Of a stretch of 15,109 nt of DNA, positions 1 to 9,367 are shown in pieces. The notes beneath the pieces are model-generated. The model was given only the letters and a program-made list of their open reading frames with translations. It was not told where the DNA came from and made no database searches. A program made the position numbers and the translations under genes. How positions within the stretch are numbered: the stretch's first letter is position 1; every line of letters starts with the position of its first letter. Source of the stretch: Phoronis pallida (lineage: Eukaryota; Phoronida; Phoronidae); contig JAOXYC010028901.1 in assembly GCA_028565715.1 (NCBI GenBank), positions 1-15,109 of the forward strand. The letters are read 5' to 3'.

Positions 1-900
1 CGTGGGACTTGATGACATCAGCACTTGGTTGGGACCATGTGAAACGATCATGTGAACACATATAATAGTCCTCGATGATGCATACACGACAAGACATATC
101 ACCAGAAGACATGACGGAATAGATCTGTTTTGAATAATATATATTGTGTAGAGTATGATACAAATTTAATAATAACAATTGATGGTAATACATAATTCTT
201 AATTTCATTTAGTTATTTGTCGTACTTTTAATTTTCACATAGCAAACGAGTTGAAAGACATATTCAATACAAGCACATCGTGCGAGTTTCCCCGGTGTGT
301 AGACCATTTATAAGTGGGTTCTCGAATTCGATAGACAAAGACTCTTGAATTTTCAAGTCGATATGTCCACGCTCGACATAGCGTATTTTGATATTAGCAA
401 CAATGCATTGGCGCGAACGTTGTGCCTACGACAAGAAAGATACAAAAATACACAAACGTGTCAGTAATTATGTCATTTTCAGCCATAATGTATGTTGGAC
501 CCCCTCCCCCAAAGATGTCCACTTTACAAAAGAAATTGAATGATAAAAAAACATCACTGTACTTTTCATACAAATCTTAAAGTACTTCATTTACGTGTAT
601 CACGGTGAGAGCACTTGTGTTCAACTGTTACAACCGTACTGACATCCTGATGTATCCATAGCCGGACCAACCGAATGCGAGAGAACAAGCAACATTATCC
701 GACATTGGTTTTCATGCAAAACGAACATTCATTAACAATTGTTTGTTAGACAAACTTCCATCGTTAATATCCAAAGTGTCATTATTTTCTTCGTCTTCAG
801 ACACCGACGACAAAAGACTTAACCATTCGTTACTTTACCAACTTGCAACACTTGCACCGTCTTCCTTCTTCATTCGGGTAATTTGTACAAAACATGCCCC
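1..900. other. 3' flank / 3' UTR of the - strand gene
   Basis: This is unique-looking AT-rich sequence with a short C-rich patch (about 499-510, cccctccccc). Short ORFs here, including one running into the terminal exon from the other strand, have no protein character. Nothing else is supported. Confidence 0.5.
165..232 (-). terminator. Candidate poly(A) signals for the - strand gene
   Basis: No AATAAA is seen on the minus strand after the stop at 901, but ATTAAA occurs at 232-227 and again at 170-165. Using either gives a 3' untranslated region of roughly 670-740 nt. Evidence is weak because such hexamers are common in AT-rich DNA. Confidence 0.2.
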
Positions 901-1692
901 TTATTGCACGTCTGTAGAGCCAAGAAAACTATCAAAAGCTTTGTCAAAATCCCCATCCACCATTTCATCAATTTTCAGCTCCAGATAAGTCTTCATATTC
1001 ATGAAACTATTGTCCTCTTTCTGCTCACAAACATCTTCCGTCATGCGCACTTCCGCTTGGACAGATTTGCTTCTATAATCTGGAGATATTGGCGTTTTGG
1101 GTTTTGAAAATGAATCGGCAGCTAGTTCCAGTAGATCGTCATCAGTGGCGTCGGATGCCAGCAACTTCTCAACCAAATCCACACTTTCTTCACTTGATGA
1201 GAACGGTATCCGAATTTTCTCTTCAACTTTCGGGGTTTCCCGTAGGAATGCAAATTCGTTTCCAAGAACATAACCTTTAACCTTTTCGCTCTTGTCAGTA
1301 ACAGGAGGCATATCTAAGATGTACTCAATCTCGTCGTCTAAACATCCGTAGTCTCCGCTGGGTGGCGCTGTTTCGTGTGGTTTAGGATGGTTTGTACTAT
1401 CAGTATCTACTGACTGATGTGAGGAGAGTTGTTCACTTAATTCCAATGTCATGTCATCGAGGCTGAAATCTCGTGCACTGTTTGGAGAGTTTGGCGTTAT
1501 AGTACGAGATTCGCGCTCATCTAAGATAGGACTTAGAGATGATGGGTTCACTAAAGAGGCCGGATGTAGAAAAGATGCCACGTCATTGGAGTTAGTTTCG
1601 GTATCTTTAATCCCAGAAGAACACGCAGTAGATGTTGAAGGAGTGAGTTCTGTAGAAGACTTTTCACAATTGTCGTCGGCATACCAAAACTC
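901..1692 (-). CDS. Terminal coding exon of the acidic protein gene
   Basis: A pyrimidine-rich acceptor (ttcttttttctatcgtag) opens a 792-nt exon in phase 0 that runs to a TAA at 903-901, giving 263 residues. It starts EFWYADDNCEKSS and continues Ser/Thr-rich, then has acidic segments (DDEIEYILDMPP), a cluster of short hydrophobic-acidic motifs (VDLVEKLLASDATDDDLLEL) and a conserved-looking C-terminus (YLELKIDEMVDGDFDKAFDS, then FLGSTDVQ at the very end). The acidic-hydrophobic segments look like short linear binding motifs in a disordered tail. There is no membrane segment. The exon lies on the opposite strand to several spurious ORFs. The family is not recognised; a scaffold or cytoskeletal/ciliary role would be only a guess. 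Confidence 0.78.
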   Translation of the reverse strand, partial: EFWYADDNCEKSSTELTPSTSTACSSGIKDTETNSNDVASFLHPASLVNPSSLSPILDERESRTITPNSPNSARDFSLDDMTLELSEQLSSHQSVDTDSTNHPKPHETAPPSGDYGCLDDEIEYILDMPPVTDKSEKVKGYVLGNEFAFLRETPKVEEKIRIPFSSSEESVDLVEKLLASDATDDDLLELAADSFSKPKTPISPDYRSKSVQAEVRMTEDVCEQKEDNSFMNMKTYLELKIDEMVDGDFDKAFDSFLGSTDVQ

Positions 1693-2782
1693 CTACGATA
1701 GAAAAAAGAAATTAAACAAAATCTTGAACCAAAAAATGAATGTCATGCACGAATTCAAGTCGCCATAAGTGGAACTTGTATTTGTAGTAACTGTGCAGCT
1801 TATGACGTTATAAACATTGACATACACTGACTTAGACTGTTGAATTTGTCTGAAACGCTATTGTCTCTTCAGTTGTGAATGGTGTCATAAGGATATCTCC
1901 GCACTTCCTTACCCAAGAGACACTCCTGAAAATTACATTGCACTGTCTCAAACTATCACAGGAAACGATTCCCGCTGAAATGTATGCCCGTCTAACCAAT
2001 ACGAAGCTAAGTAAGAGTAGTTATCGATAACATGACACATTTGGTAGTTTGAAGCGACTATTCAATTTCCGGAATAACGATGATTTGTTTAAATGCTGTC
2101 TAGCTATGGTTTGAATGAAAGAAGAATGTACATTAAAGAGTAATAGAACCGATACCTTGATTTATTGATTGCCGTAAAAATAAACATTCGTGTGTTTGTT
2201 CGATCATATCATATATGTTTATTTTACTAAACGCATTAATGAGATATTTCGGAATATCTATCTTTACACAGTGCAATACGAACATATAAAGGCAATCGGA
2301 TCTAAATTCAAACGTAGACACAAGTTATGGTCGCACTGGATAAGAAGAACGAATGATAATGAATAACTAAATTAGATGTATTTTAAAAAGTTGATTTAAT
2401 TTATTTCCAATGCAATATATTCCTGACATACTCAAATTGAATGTCGTTTGGAGATCTGTATCACGGTACAATGACTTAGATGCTGACACCGTAAGACTTT
2501 TCGAGATTATATGAAAAAGTAAATCTCAAAATTGTGAGTGCAAAACACACATGTCGGGTTCAATGAAATTTATATAGCTGGCTCCCACAGTAGCGGTTTC
2601 TTTAACCCTTTGAGACTCTCCCCAACTTACATCTTCGATTAAATATTTATTCTATAAATACATGTATCATTATGGTAATTTTAAATTGTAAATATGTTCT
2701 TTGGAAGGAAATAGTTTATGTGCATTCATTCATTTAAGGAGTCTTTTAAGAAGATATGTGTATACATGAGTTAATTTGTTAC
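1693..2782 (-). other. Intron between the last two coding exons
   Basis: 1.09 kb, bounded by GAG|gtaaca and ttctatcgtag. It joins two phase-0 exons. One 21-nt stretch with weak splice signals (2631-2651) was considered as a microexon and rejected. No repeat or RNA gene is recognised. Confidence 0.6.
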
Positions 2783-2911
2783 CTCTTCCCAGCGCTTCCT
2801 CTCTTTACTCAACTGTAGCCAACTGAATATTCCAGGTTTCTTCGTCTTCCGTTCAGTTTGTACGGGAGCTGACGCCAGCAAAGCTTGACTGTTATAGCGA
2901 CTCAATGCGTT
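2783..2911 (-). CDS. 129-nt internal exon of the acidic protein gene
   Basis: The acceptor is cttctctgtttccgtttcag and the donor GAAGAG|gtaaca. The exon is 43 codons in phase 0 at both ends, so it can be skipped without a frameshift. It begins NALSRYNSQALLASAPVQTE and is basic in its middle (ERKTKKPG), followed by an amphipathic part with two Trp (IFSWLQLSKERKRWEE). It splices in phase to the terminal exon, giving KRWEE|EFWYADD. No known domain is recognised. The charged, aromatic tail could be a short interaction helix. Confidence 0.72.
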
Positions 2912-4141
2912 CTGAAACGGAAACAGAGAAGATTGAACATTGGTGTGTTCGGGTAACATTTGGAACACCTCGGGTAGTCGGGAGCGGGTTTACCTAGCAG
3001 CACTAGGTTGCGCGGTGTTCCGTTTGTTTGGGTATAATTAACCCTCCTGCATACATGTAAGACATTTCGTCGACTTTGATCAAGGATTTTCGGAAAATGC
3101 ATGTGAAAAAATCCGACGTAAACGTAGAAACAAAAGACTTTTTTCAACAACGGGTTGTAGTTCACTCAAATGAGTCTAATCGATACCGTGGGGACTGGAT
3201 TTAAACACAGCAAAACCACAGCAGGCTGAAATGTGAATTGAATTGAAATATACTTTTATTTCATACAAAAAATATATGTGTAACAAATAAGCGGGATATA
3301 AAAATGAAATATGTATTAAATATTATAGTAACAATGAATTGACTAAAAAAATCAGATAATCTGCTGTGTGCGCACAGGGAGGCGGGACCAACTATTATCA
3401 TCATAAAATAAAATGATTAATAATGAATAAATAATTTATCGCTCAGGTAATGAACGACTTATTTATGTCCGTTCCACTTACACGACGAGCTATGTATCCA
3501 GAGATAAAAAGAACTAGTTGTGTGCGAAAGGCCATTTTTTATTAAAATGACAGAAAAGATAAAATATATAATATGATAGAAATATACACAAACATGAACT
3601 CTGGATGGATGGGCGGAAAAAGCGCCCAGGGTGGTGGGAGGGTTACAAAAATGAAAAATAGTAGAAATTCGAGAGCGAAATAAAACGCGACTCGATTGAT
3701 TGAGATTTCGCGACCAAAGAGATTGAGTGACATGGTCACGTGATTCAGCTAAGCCAACAGGTTTCGTTCACTCCATAAAATGATTTAGCAAGTTAAATTA
3801 TATTTATCGAATGGATATTTAATATTTTAATGGCTTGTTGAGACATATATTAAGAATTGATAACAAAGGATAGGCCTAAATAAAACCGATTCAAACCACC
3901 AGGAGCATAGCTTTCTTAAAACAATTTAAAGTGATAAATAAAAAACATCTTAAATTAAGAAATCGTGTTCTTTTAAATAAGATGTTGTTCCAGTTTAAAA
4001 AAAATGGGTGAACAGTAGCCTGGTTTACGTAACGAACAAAGTGACGCGTGAAGACTCATTAGCATATGATGAGACAGACGTCAAAATTTCACTATAACTT
4101 ACAAAAGGTACATGATAAACCTATTTTACTTACTCACTTAC
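2912..4141 (-). other. Intronic AT-rich stretch without a recognisable gene
   Basis: AT-rich DNA containing a run with gaattgaattgaaatatac (about 3235-3253), which may be the end of an old repeat, and a short purine-rich patch (3614-3645). ORFs of 65-87 codons here lack protein features and are taken as chance. Confidence 0.45.
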
Positions 4142-4156
4142 GTCATCAATATGTGC
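4142..4156 (-). CDS. Possible 15-nt microexon of the acidic protein gene
   Basis: On the minus strand a near-ideal acceptor (tattcttgcttttaacag) is followed after only 15 nt by a near-ideal donor (GAC|gtaagtgag). In phase 0, which fits both proposed neighbours, it reads AHIDD, in keeping with the acidic protein. Including it does not change the frame. Microexons of 3-27 nt occur in animal neuronal and cytoskeletal genes. Chance pairing of good splice signals cannot be excluded. Confidence 0.35.
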
Positions 4157-4620
4157 CTGTTAAAAGCAAGAATACTAAAAAAAAAATCTTAGATTTGTCT
4201 GATGACCCGCGTCTTTACGTAAAATGATAATGTTTTAACATAAAACTTGTTGATTTAATTTCCTTGGTGTCACTCGAGTTGTGTTTAAACATGAACTAAG
4301 TCAAGTGTTGAGATAACGCAAATGACACTTTACATAGTTTGCCGACCGCGACGTCAAGTAGCACGTTTTTTGTTCCTGAAGAAATTCATGACGCTGTTTC
4401 CCTGGTGTTTGTTCACACATGTTTTATTCATGTTTTCAAATTAGAATTATCAGTCAACATCTCCCAATATGTTTGAGTTACATAAATATCAAGTTGAACA
4501 TGAATCCTCCACGAGTATGATCCAGGTAATACATGGTAATTATTAAATCATAAAACAATTAACACTGAATTAACGTATTTTCCCTGGATTCCCTGTTGAT
4601 TATTTGGTGTGTTTGTAAAC

Positions 4621-4719
4621 AACCTGGTTACCTTGTAACCCCCAACTGTTTTGTATGTTTGTAATTTGATAGCCAGTTCCACTACAAAAGTACGGAATTT
4701 TTACAAAGGAACCAGGGTT
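4621..4719. repeat. Short inverted-repeat element (MITE-like), 99 bp
   Basis: The left end AACCTGGTTACCTTGTAAC (4621-4639) matches the reverse complement of 4700-4719 with a few differences. The ends enclose about 60 bp with no coding potential. This is the size and form of a very small miniature inverted-repeat element or a hairpin. No clear target duplication is seen. Confidence 0.3.
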
Positions 4720-4888
4720 ATAAATAAAAGAAAAAAAACAACGACAGTTATAATGCGAGTGTGCGATGACGTAATCATTTTTCGATAGACGTCACTATGG
4801 TAGTACAACTCTGCTAACTATGAGATAACAAAATAATGTATATACAAGTCGATAATTCGCAAAGCTATAATTTTAATGGTGTCCATTT

Positions 4889-5245
4889 TAAGATACTGTC
4901 TTCTCGTTGGTCCCAATCTGGCGTCAAATCGCAAATCAACTAGAAATGTTGTGTATGAGTCCCTTTTTGAAAATAACTTACTTGCACCTGAGTAAAAAAA
5001 TTCAAAAAAATCTACAAAGGGGTGATTTGAGAGCTTTGTGTGTCCGATTTTTTAAAAATCCACCCTTAAGAGAAGGTTTGACTTTTTTCAGAAAAAAGCT
5101 CTCAAATCACCCCTTACAGAATTTTTTTTGAATTGTTTTACTCAGATGCAAGTTAGTTATGTTCATCAAAGGACTCATACACAGAATTTCTAGTTGATTT
5201 GAATTTTGACGCCAGATTGGGACCAACAGGGAGACAGTATCTTTA
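4889..5245. repeat. Long fold-back (inverted repeat) element
   Basis: Two arms of about 150 nt (4889-5038 and 5095-5245) are reverse complements at roughly 85-90 percent by eye, around a 56-nt centre (5039-5094). Shared landmarks are ttggtcccaatctggcgtca, atcaactagaaat, tgtatgagtcc and ggggtgatttgagagcttt. Transcription through it would give a long hairpin RNA. Two short ORFs on opposite strands encode near-identical peptides simply because of the inverted arms. It is most likely a fold-back transposon or MITE, inserted in the same intron as the glycosyltransferase. Confidence 0.8.
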
Positions 5246-6048
5246 AGTTTAATCCTCAAGACAGTTTTATTAGACGACATTAACCAAAAATGTCGCTGCA
5301 TATAATAAGTTCCACTTTCTGGGAGACATCTCCTTGCACACTGTAGCTACGGTTTTATATAAAACCATTCATTAATTCATTTTTGCTATTCAAATTTTGT
5401 TGGCATTTTAATTTTGGAATTTGTTTCTTTTTTCAATTCAAACAAAGAAGTGCCGGAACACTTAGCGAAATAGCATCAAATATTGATGTTCTATATGCAC
5501 TTCTAGTATATCTGAAAAAATGTTATTTTGCGCCTGTCCAAATATAATGGATCCTTTTTATAACGTTATTGGAATACCTTGGCCTTGCATATTTAATCCT
5601 TCTTTAATATCGTTATTAGAACGTTTTTCTTGATATAGACTGGGTTTCTGGGTGACCGCTAAGATCCCATTCATAAATCATAAACTTATCAGTTAAAAAC
5701 CGACACACTTGCTTTCATCAACGTTTTCTTGATAGTTTATGAGGTTACTTATTGCTAGTCATTTAAGTGCACGGTTTGATAAGAAAGTTATTTTGGTTCT
5801 TCGCCGAGAAATATGTTGTATTTTTTTCAAAAAAACTATTTTATTTATTGGGTACACGGTAAAGGCTCATGTTTCAATGCATTTAATCATGAGGGGCGCA
5901 AATGTGATTGCATCAAATCAGTGAGACGTTTAGCCAATCGAAAACGGCAACTGAGGTTATCGTTATTATTTACACGGAACTACACAAAAAGGTCAAATTT
6001 TATCTTTATATGAAAAAGATGATCGCGTTTTGAAGTTTAATATTGAAA
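5246..6048. other. Region upstream of the glycosyltransferase
   Basis: Presumably this holds promoter or 5' leader of the glycosyltransferase. It is AT-rich and contains a perfect 16-bp palindrome with a TATA-like core at 5351-5366. Overlapping ORFs at 5739-6013 have no protein character and are not called. Confidence 0.35.
5351..5366 (+). promoter_or_regulatory. Palindromic TATA-like site upstream of the glycosyltransferase
   Basis: GGTTTTATATAAAACC is a perfect 16-bp palindrome containing TATATAAA-like sequence, about 760 bases before the start codon. It could be a TATA box of a leader exon, but AT-rich DNA makes such sites common. Confidence 0.2.
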
Positions 6049-6059
6049 AAATCACGTTC
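6049..6059 (+). promoter_or_regulatory. Possible splice acceptor in the 5' leader of the glycosyltransferase
   Basis: An AG at the end of atcacgttcag, about 66 bases before the start codon, could join a distant 5' untranslated exon to the single coding exon. The pyrimidine tract is poor and a second CAG follows within ten bases, so the exact site is uncertain. Confidence 0.2.
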
Positions 6060-6072
6060 AGCATACAGGTAG

Positions 6073-6294
6073 ATGTGGACGCCAGAAGTGGACTATATTC
6101 GTATAGCCGGGCATAAACTTAAAAAATGCCAAGGAAGGTTTCAAGAATCAAGCTGTTCATTTTATTTATCATCACGTACGCGGTGTCTGTCCTCTTCATT
6201 TCTTCAAATTGGATATCAATTTCTGCTTTATTCGCCAAGCAATTTGACATGGGTTATTCCACATACGGCATTGGAGATGATAACAATATATTAA
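6073..6294 (+). other. Upstream ORF overlapping the glycosyltransferase start
   Basis: An ATG at 6073, preceded by gtag (G at -3), opens a 73-codon reading frame that runs out of frame through the main start at 6126. If it lies in the mature 5' leader it could lower translation of the enzyme. It has no recognisable protein features, so it is noted as a possible regulatory uORF and not as a gene. Confidence 0.2.
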
Positions 6295-7478
6295 AAGACG
6301 TTTGGAGGAAGCGACAGGTTAAATCTTCGGTTGCAAAACAAGTAACAACGAGCGTAGAAATCACAAAAAGTTTAAGAGCCACTCTAAGAACAGAGAAGAA
6401 AGTTCCTCAAATTGAAGAATCAACTGCAGTGAAGGCAAAAACTTATCATTCTACTCTAAGAACGTTCGCCCTGTCAATGGAGCCCAAACGCTTAATGAAA
6501 TCCGGCACAAAAACCGGAAGCGACGCCATCTTGAACAGACCGACAATAAGCGAGGTAAGCTCTTCCATGAAGGTGAACAAGGCTGTTAATCCGTTTGAGT
6601 TTCGTTACTTGTTAAACAATCCAAACGTATGTAAGTTACAAGACGTTCTCTTTGTTGTGTACGTGCACACTGCACCATCACACGTAGAACGCAGGGATGC
6701 CATCAGGAAAACGTGGGGCAACACGACGGTTCTCCGGAGCCTAGGCGGGGTCATTGTATTTCTGTTTGGTGTTTCGAAAAATGTTCAAACGCAGAAAAAT
6801 ATCATAAAAGAAAATGAGACTTACGGGGATATTATCCAAGCAGATTTTTTAGATAGCTATCGGAATTTGACTTACAAAGGTCTTTTGGGACTACAATGGG
6901 TGACTGAATATTGTTGTGAAGCCAAGTATGTAATAAAGGCAGACGATGATGCATTTATTAACATTTATACTTTGACTCGATTGATAGATCGTGTTAGACA
7001 TCATCACAAACGATGGATAGCAGGAAGAGTTTGGAAAGGCATGTCGGTGTTACGTGACAAGAAAATGTGTAGCAAGTGGTGCGTGACAAAGGAGGAATTT
7101 CCCAATGATAGCTACCCTATATATTGCGCGGGGTTGACTTTTGCTATTTCAGGAGACATCTTAAAGGAGATGTTCGACATTGCAAAGGAAACTTTGTTCT
7201 TTTGGGTTGATGACGTGTACATCTCTGGTATACTTCCGGCTAAGATAAGTCACGTGACACATATTGACATGGGAAGCAGATACGGCATAGGGAATTTCAC
7301 AAGCGTGAAGATTGAACATAAAAAGATTGGTAATTATATTCCAAGGTATCTAGTTGGTCACGCATATCCAGATGACATAATAAGACTTTGGCAATCACCC
7401 ATCATAAACCACCTCTCATCGTATTGGCAGCGCGGAGTAAAGTTACCAGCACCTGGTGTGAATAGAACAAGAGGATGA
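6126..7478 (+). CDS. Beta-1,3-galactosyltransferase / N-acetylglucosaminyltransferase-like protein (GT31), intronless
   Basis: This 450-residue protein should act in the Golgi lumen, transferring a sugar (Gal, GlcNAc or GalNAc) in beta-1,3 linkage from a UDP donor to a glycan. It has a short basic cytoplasmic tail (residues 2-9), one hydrophobic signal anchor (about 10-33), a Ser/Thr/Lys-rich stem (about 40-165) and a GT31 catalytic domain (about 170-430). Visible family motifs are ERRDAIRKTWG (188-198), FLFG (212-215), GDI then DFLDSYRNLTYK (240-251), the metal-binding DxD motif in KADDDAFIN (271-279) and YPIYCAG (330-336). The usual EDV motif reads DDV (VDDVYISG, 361-368), a conservative change. 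N-glycosylation sequons occur at N199, N230, N247, N327, N390 and N446. Length is slightly above the family norm because of the long stem. The start has an A at -3 and directly precedes the anchor, so it is probably right. Single coding exons are common in this family. Donor and acceptor cannot be told from the sequence. Confidence 0.93.
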   Translation: MPRKVSRIKLFILFIITYAVSVLFISSNWISISALFAKQFDMGYSTYGIGDDNNILKDVWRKRQVKSSVAKQVTTSVEITKSLRATLRTEKKVPQIEESTAVKAKTYHSTLRTFALSMEPKRLMKSGTKTGSDAILNRPTISEVSSSMKVNKAVNPFEFRYLLNNPNVCKLQDVLFVVYVHTAPSHVERRDAIRKTWGNTTVLRSLGGVIVFLFGVSKNVQTQKNIIKENETYGDIIQADFLDSYRNLTYKGLLGLQWVTEYCCEAKYVIKADDDAFINIYTLTRLIDRVRHHHKRWIAGRVWKGMSVLRDKKMCSKWCVTKEEFPNDSYPIYCAGLTFAISGDILKEMFDIAKETLFFWVDDVYISGILPAKISHVTHIDMGSRYGIGNFTSVKIEHKKIGNYIPRYLVGHAYPDDIIRLWQSPIINHLSSYWQRGVKLPAPGVNRTRG

Positions 7479-7823
7479 AATCCTAGTCACGTTTTTATTG
7501 CATAGCACAAAAAATACTAGATGCAATTTTCACTGTATTTTGCATTCCACTCCTGTATTCTGGAGATGAAACACGTGTTTCGAACTTTTTGTATTTTTAA
7601 CGTTTTATTTGTGCCAACACCAACACTGGGGAACTTACTACACATAACGCGTCCTGGCGTTGTCAGCGTTAATGGTTGTTCGAGAAACTCACAACCAAAT
7701 TATCCATAGTTACAGTGTAGATATAAACTTATATTTAACGAAACATGTTTTATTACATGCTTCGAACATATCCAAGATATTAGAGTGAAATTAACGAGTT
7801 GCGCAACAATTTTTGATAAGCCC

Positions 7824-7829
7824 ATTAAA
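7824..7829 (+). terminator. Candidate poly(A) signal ATTAAA for the glycosyltransferase
   Basis: This is the common variant signal ATTAAA, about 345 bases after the stop. A canonical AATAAA lies further on at 8452-8457. Which is used cannot be decided from sequence alone, since such hexamers are frequent in AT-rich DNA. Confidence 0.25.
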
Positions 7830-8451
7830 ACACCGACCATGACGTGATGATATGACTAAACAAATCGATAAGCAGCTTGTTATGCATGAGACGGACGATG
7901 GGTGAAGTTAATTGATGCTTGAAAACACTTCAAGTTCAACCCTGATGTTGGATTCAACGATCGAGGATCTATCTAGGCAATGGCGGCAGGGGGGGCTCCC
8001 TAAATTAGTGTGACGTCAAGCTTGGAGCGTGGATACCGGGTGATAAGCTCACACAAACTTTACAACAAGAACTTGCCAGGCCTGTCACGTGTAAGGTAGA
8101 TTAACAGAGGTACAAAAAGTTGATTGGACATTAAAAGTGAATTAAAACCTGTAGTATACAAAGTGAATGACCTGTTATAAGAAACTCAATTATTTTCACT
8201 CGAAAGGCTATTTTTGAACGTACGGTGTACAATTTGAGCGTGACACAATGAGTGGATTACAAAGTGAGAATGATGACTGTAGACACGTACATGCATTTTT
8301 TCAATAATTTGGTAACCAAAACGTATTTTGATTTAAAAAAGATAATTTTTAAAACATTAATCGAAACAGTTTTCGATTTTCGATATCTCGTCCAGTTATT
8401 GTTTTTTTACATAATGACATTCGGGGGAGAATGAACAATTTAATCCATTGT

Positions 8452-8457
8452 AATAAA
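8452..8457 (+). terminator. Candidate poly(A) signal AATAAA
   Basis: A canonical AATAAA on the coding strand of the glycosyltransferase, about 975 bases after its stop and just before the transposon-like element at 8610. It would give a long 3' untranslated region. Confidence 0.25.
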
Positions 8458-8609
8458 TAAGTGACAAAATGTATCTTTAGTCACTATCTTATTTATTTTT
8501 TGTATTACATTTTGTAACCAAATATCTTATCAATTATTGTGTGGTTTGTGTTATATTGAAGCACACCTTTCCGATATGACCTTTCTCTGACTGACGTGTA
8601 TCGTATATA

Positions 8610-9365
8610 TCAGGTGACAAAAAAACATTTTTAAAAGCTTTTTTTTGCAAATCTTCTTCAAAATAAACAAAATATCTACAGCTTTGTTATGAGTGTATTT
8701 TGTATTTGACGACCAAATTTCATGTTTATGAAAAAATGTGTCCTTGGCAATAACTTAACTAGAACGACTCAAAAAAGTCAAAATGGGCACAATATGCGTA
8801 CAATTAGATATTCTGAGAAGCACATAACGATGGTTCCGCAAAAGCTGTGGTGTCTAAATGTTTTAAAACATAATGACCAGAAATTAGTGAAATTGAAGAA
8901 AACGTATTTATCTACACGGGTATGTTAAAACAATATTGTTTAGTTCATTTTAATTCGAAAAAAGTAACAATATTGATCTTCTTATTTAACACATACGGTG
9001 ATAATGATCAGGACGGTTTGGAGGTTTTAGTTCAACTCAGCATGTTGTCAAAATGATAATAATTTTGACATGAATCATATTGGCATCATGCTGATTTTTG
9101 CACACATATACTTGCAATCAATATTGTCAAATTTCATTTTAAAGTTTTATGAAAACATCTGAATTGAATAGACAATTCACCCAGATGCTCTTTCACTACT
9201 TGCTTTGGTAAAGTTGTTGTCATGGCAACAGTTTTTTATAAATTGTTATGAAAATCTAAAAATCAAATAAAAATGTAATAAATGAAACTCCTGTTACTTG
9301 CCTTAGCTAAAACGGTTTTTGAGATAAAAGGTTCCGAAAGTAGAAAACGTCTTTTTGTCACCTGA
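8610..9365. mobile_element. Non-autonomous mariner/Tc1-like element (MITE), about 756 bp
   Basis: The ends are exact inverted repeats, TCAGGTGACAAAAA at 8610-8623 and its complement at 9352-9365, each flanked by TA (8608-8609 and 9366-9367). TA duplication is the hallmark of the IS630-Tc1-mariner group, and CAGGTG-type ends are seen in mariner-like elements. The interior has no transposase; a 68-codon ORF at 8722-8928 has no recognisable features. It is therefore a deletion derivative or MITE dependent on an element elsewhere. It sits 1.1 kb after the glycosyltransferase, inside the proposed long intron. Confidence 0.68.
9037..9094. repeat. Nested hairpin inside the mariner-like element
   Basis: TCAGCATG (9037-9044) pairs with CATGCTGA (9087-9094), and inside it TGTCAAAAT (9046-9054) pairs with ATTTTGACA (9062-9070). 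It resembles a subterminal or internal structure of the surrounding element. Confidence 0.45.
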
Positions 9366-9367
9366 TA

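Larger units (their letters stand above)
7479..8607. other. 3' flank of the glycosyltransferase
   Basis: AT-rich DNA with candidate poly(A) signals, a G-rich patch near 7983-7996 (gcggcagggggggc) and one perfect cAMP-response-element palindrome TGACGTCA (8011-8018). Short ORFs here (7521-7709, 8252-8434) show no domain and are not called. Confidence 0.4.

Noticed and set aside
743-1768. Plus-strand ORFs of 63-105 codons
   Set aside because: They are mostly antisense to the terminal exon, with no protein features.
2631-2651. Possible 21-nt microexon (NKYLIED) between the last two exons
   Set aside because: The acceptor is weak and the content very AT-rich; the flanking exons already join in phase without it.
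4907-5301. Two similar small ORFs on opposite strands
   Set aside because: Their likeness is fully explained by the arms of the fold-back repeat.
8447-8517. Repeated ttatttatt and tacattttgt words after the glycosyltransferase
   Set aside because: The words occur in swapped order, so they do not form a consistent hairpin or terminal repeat.
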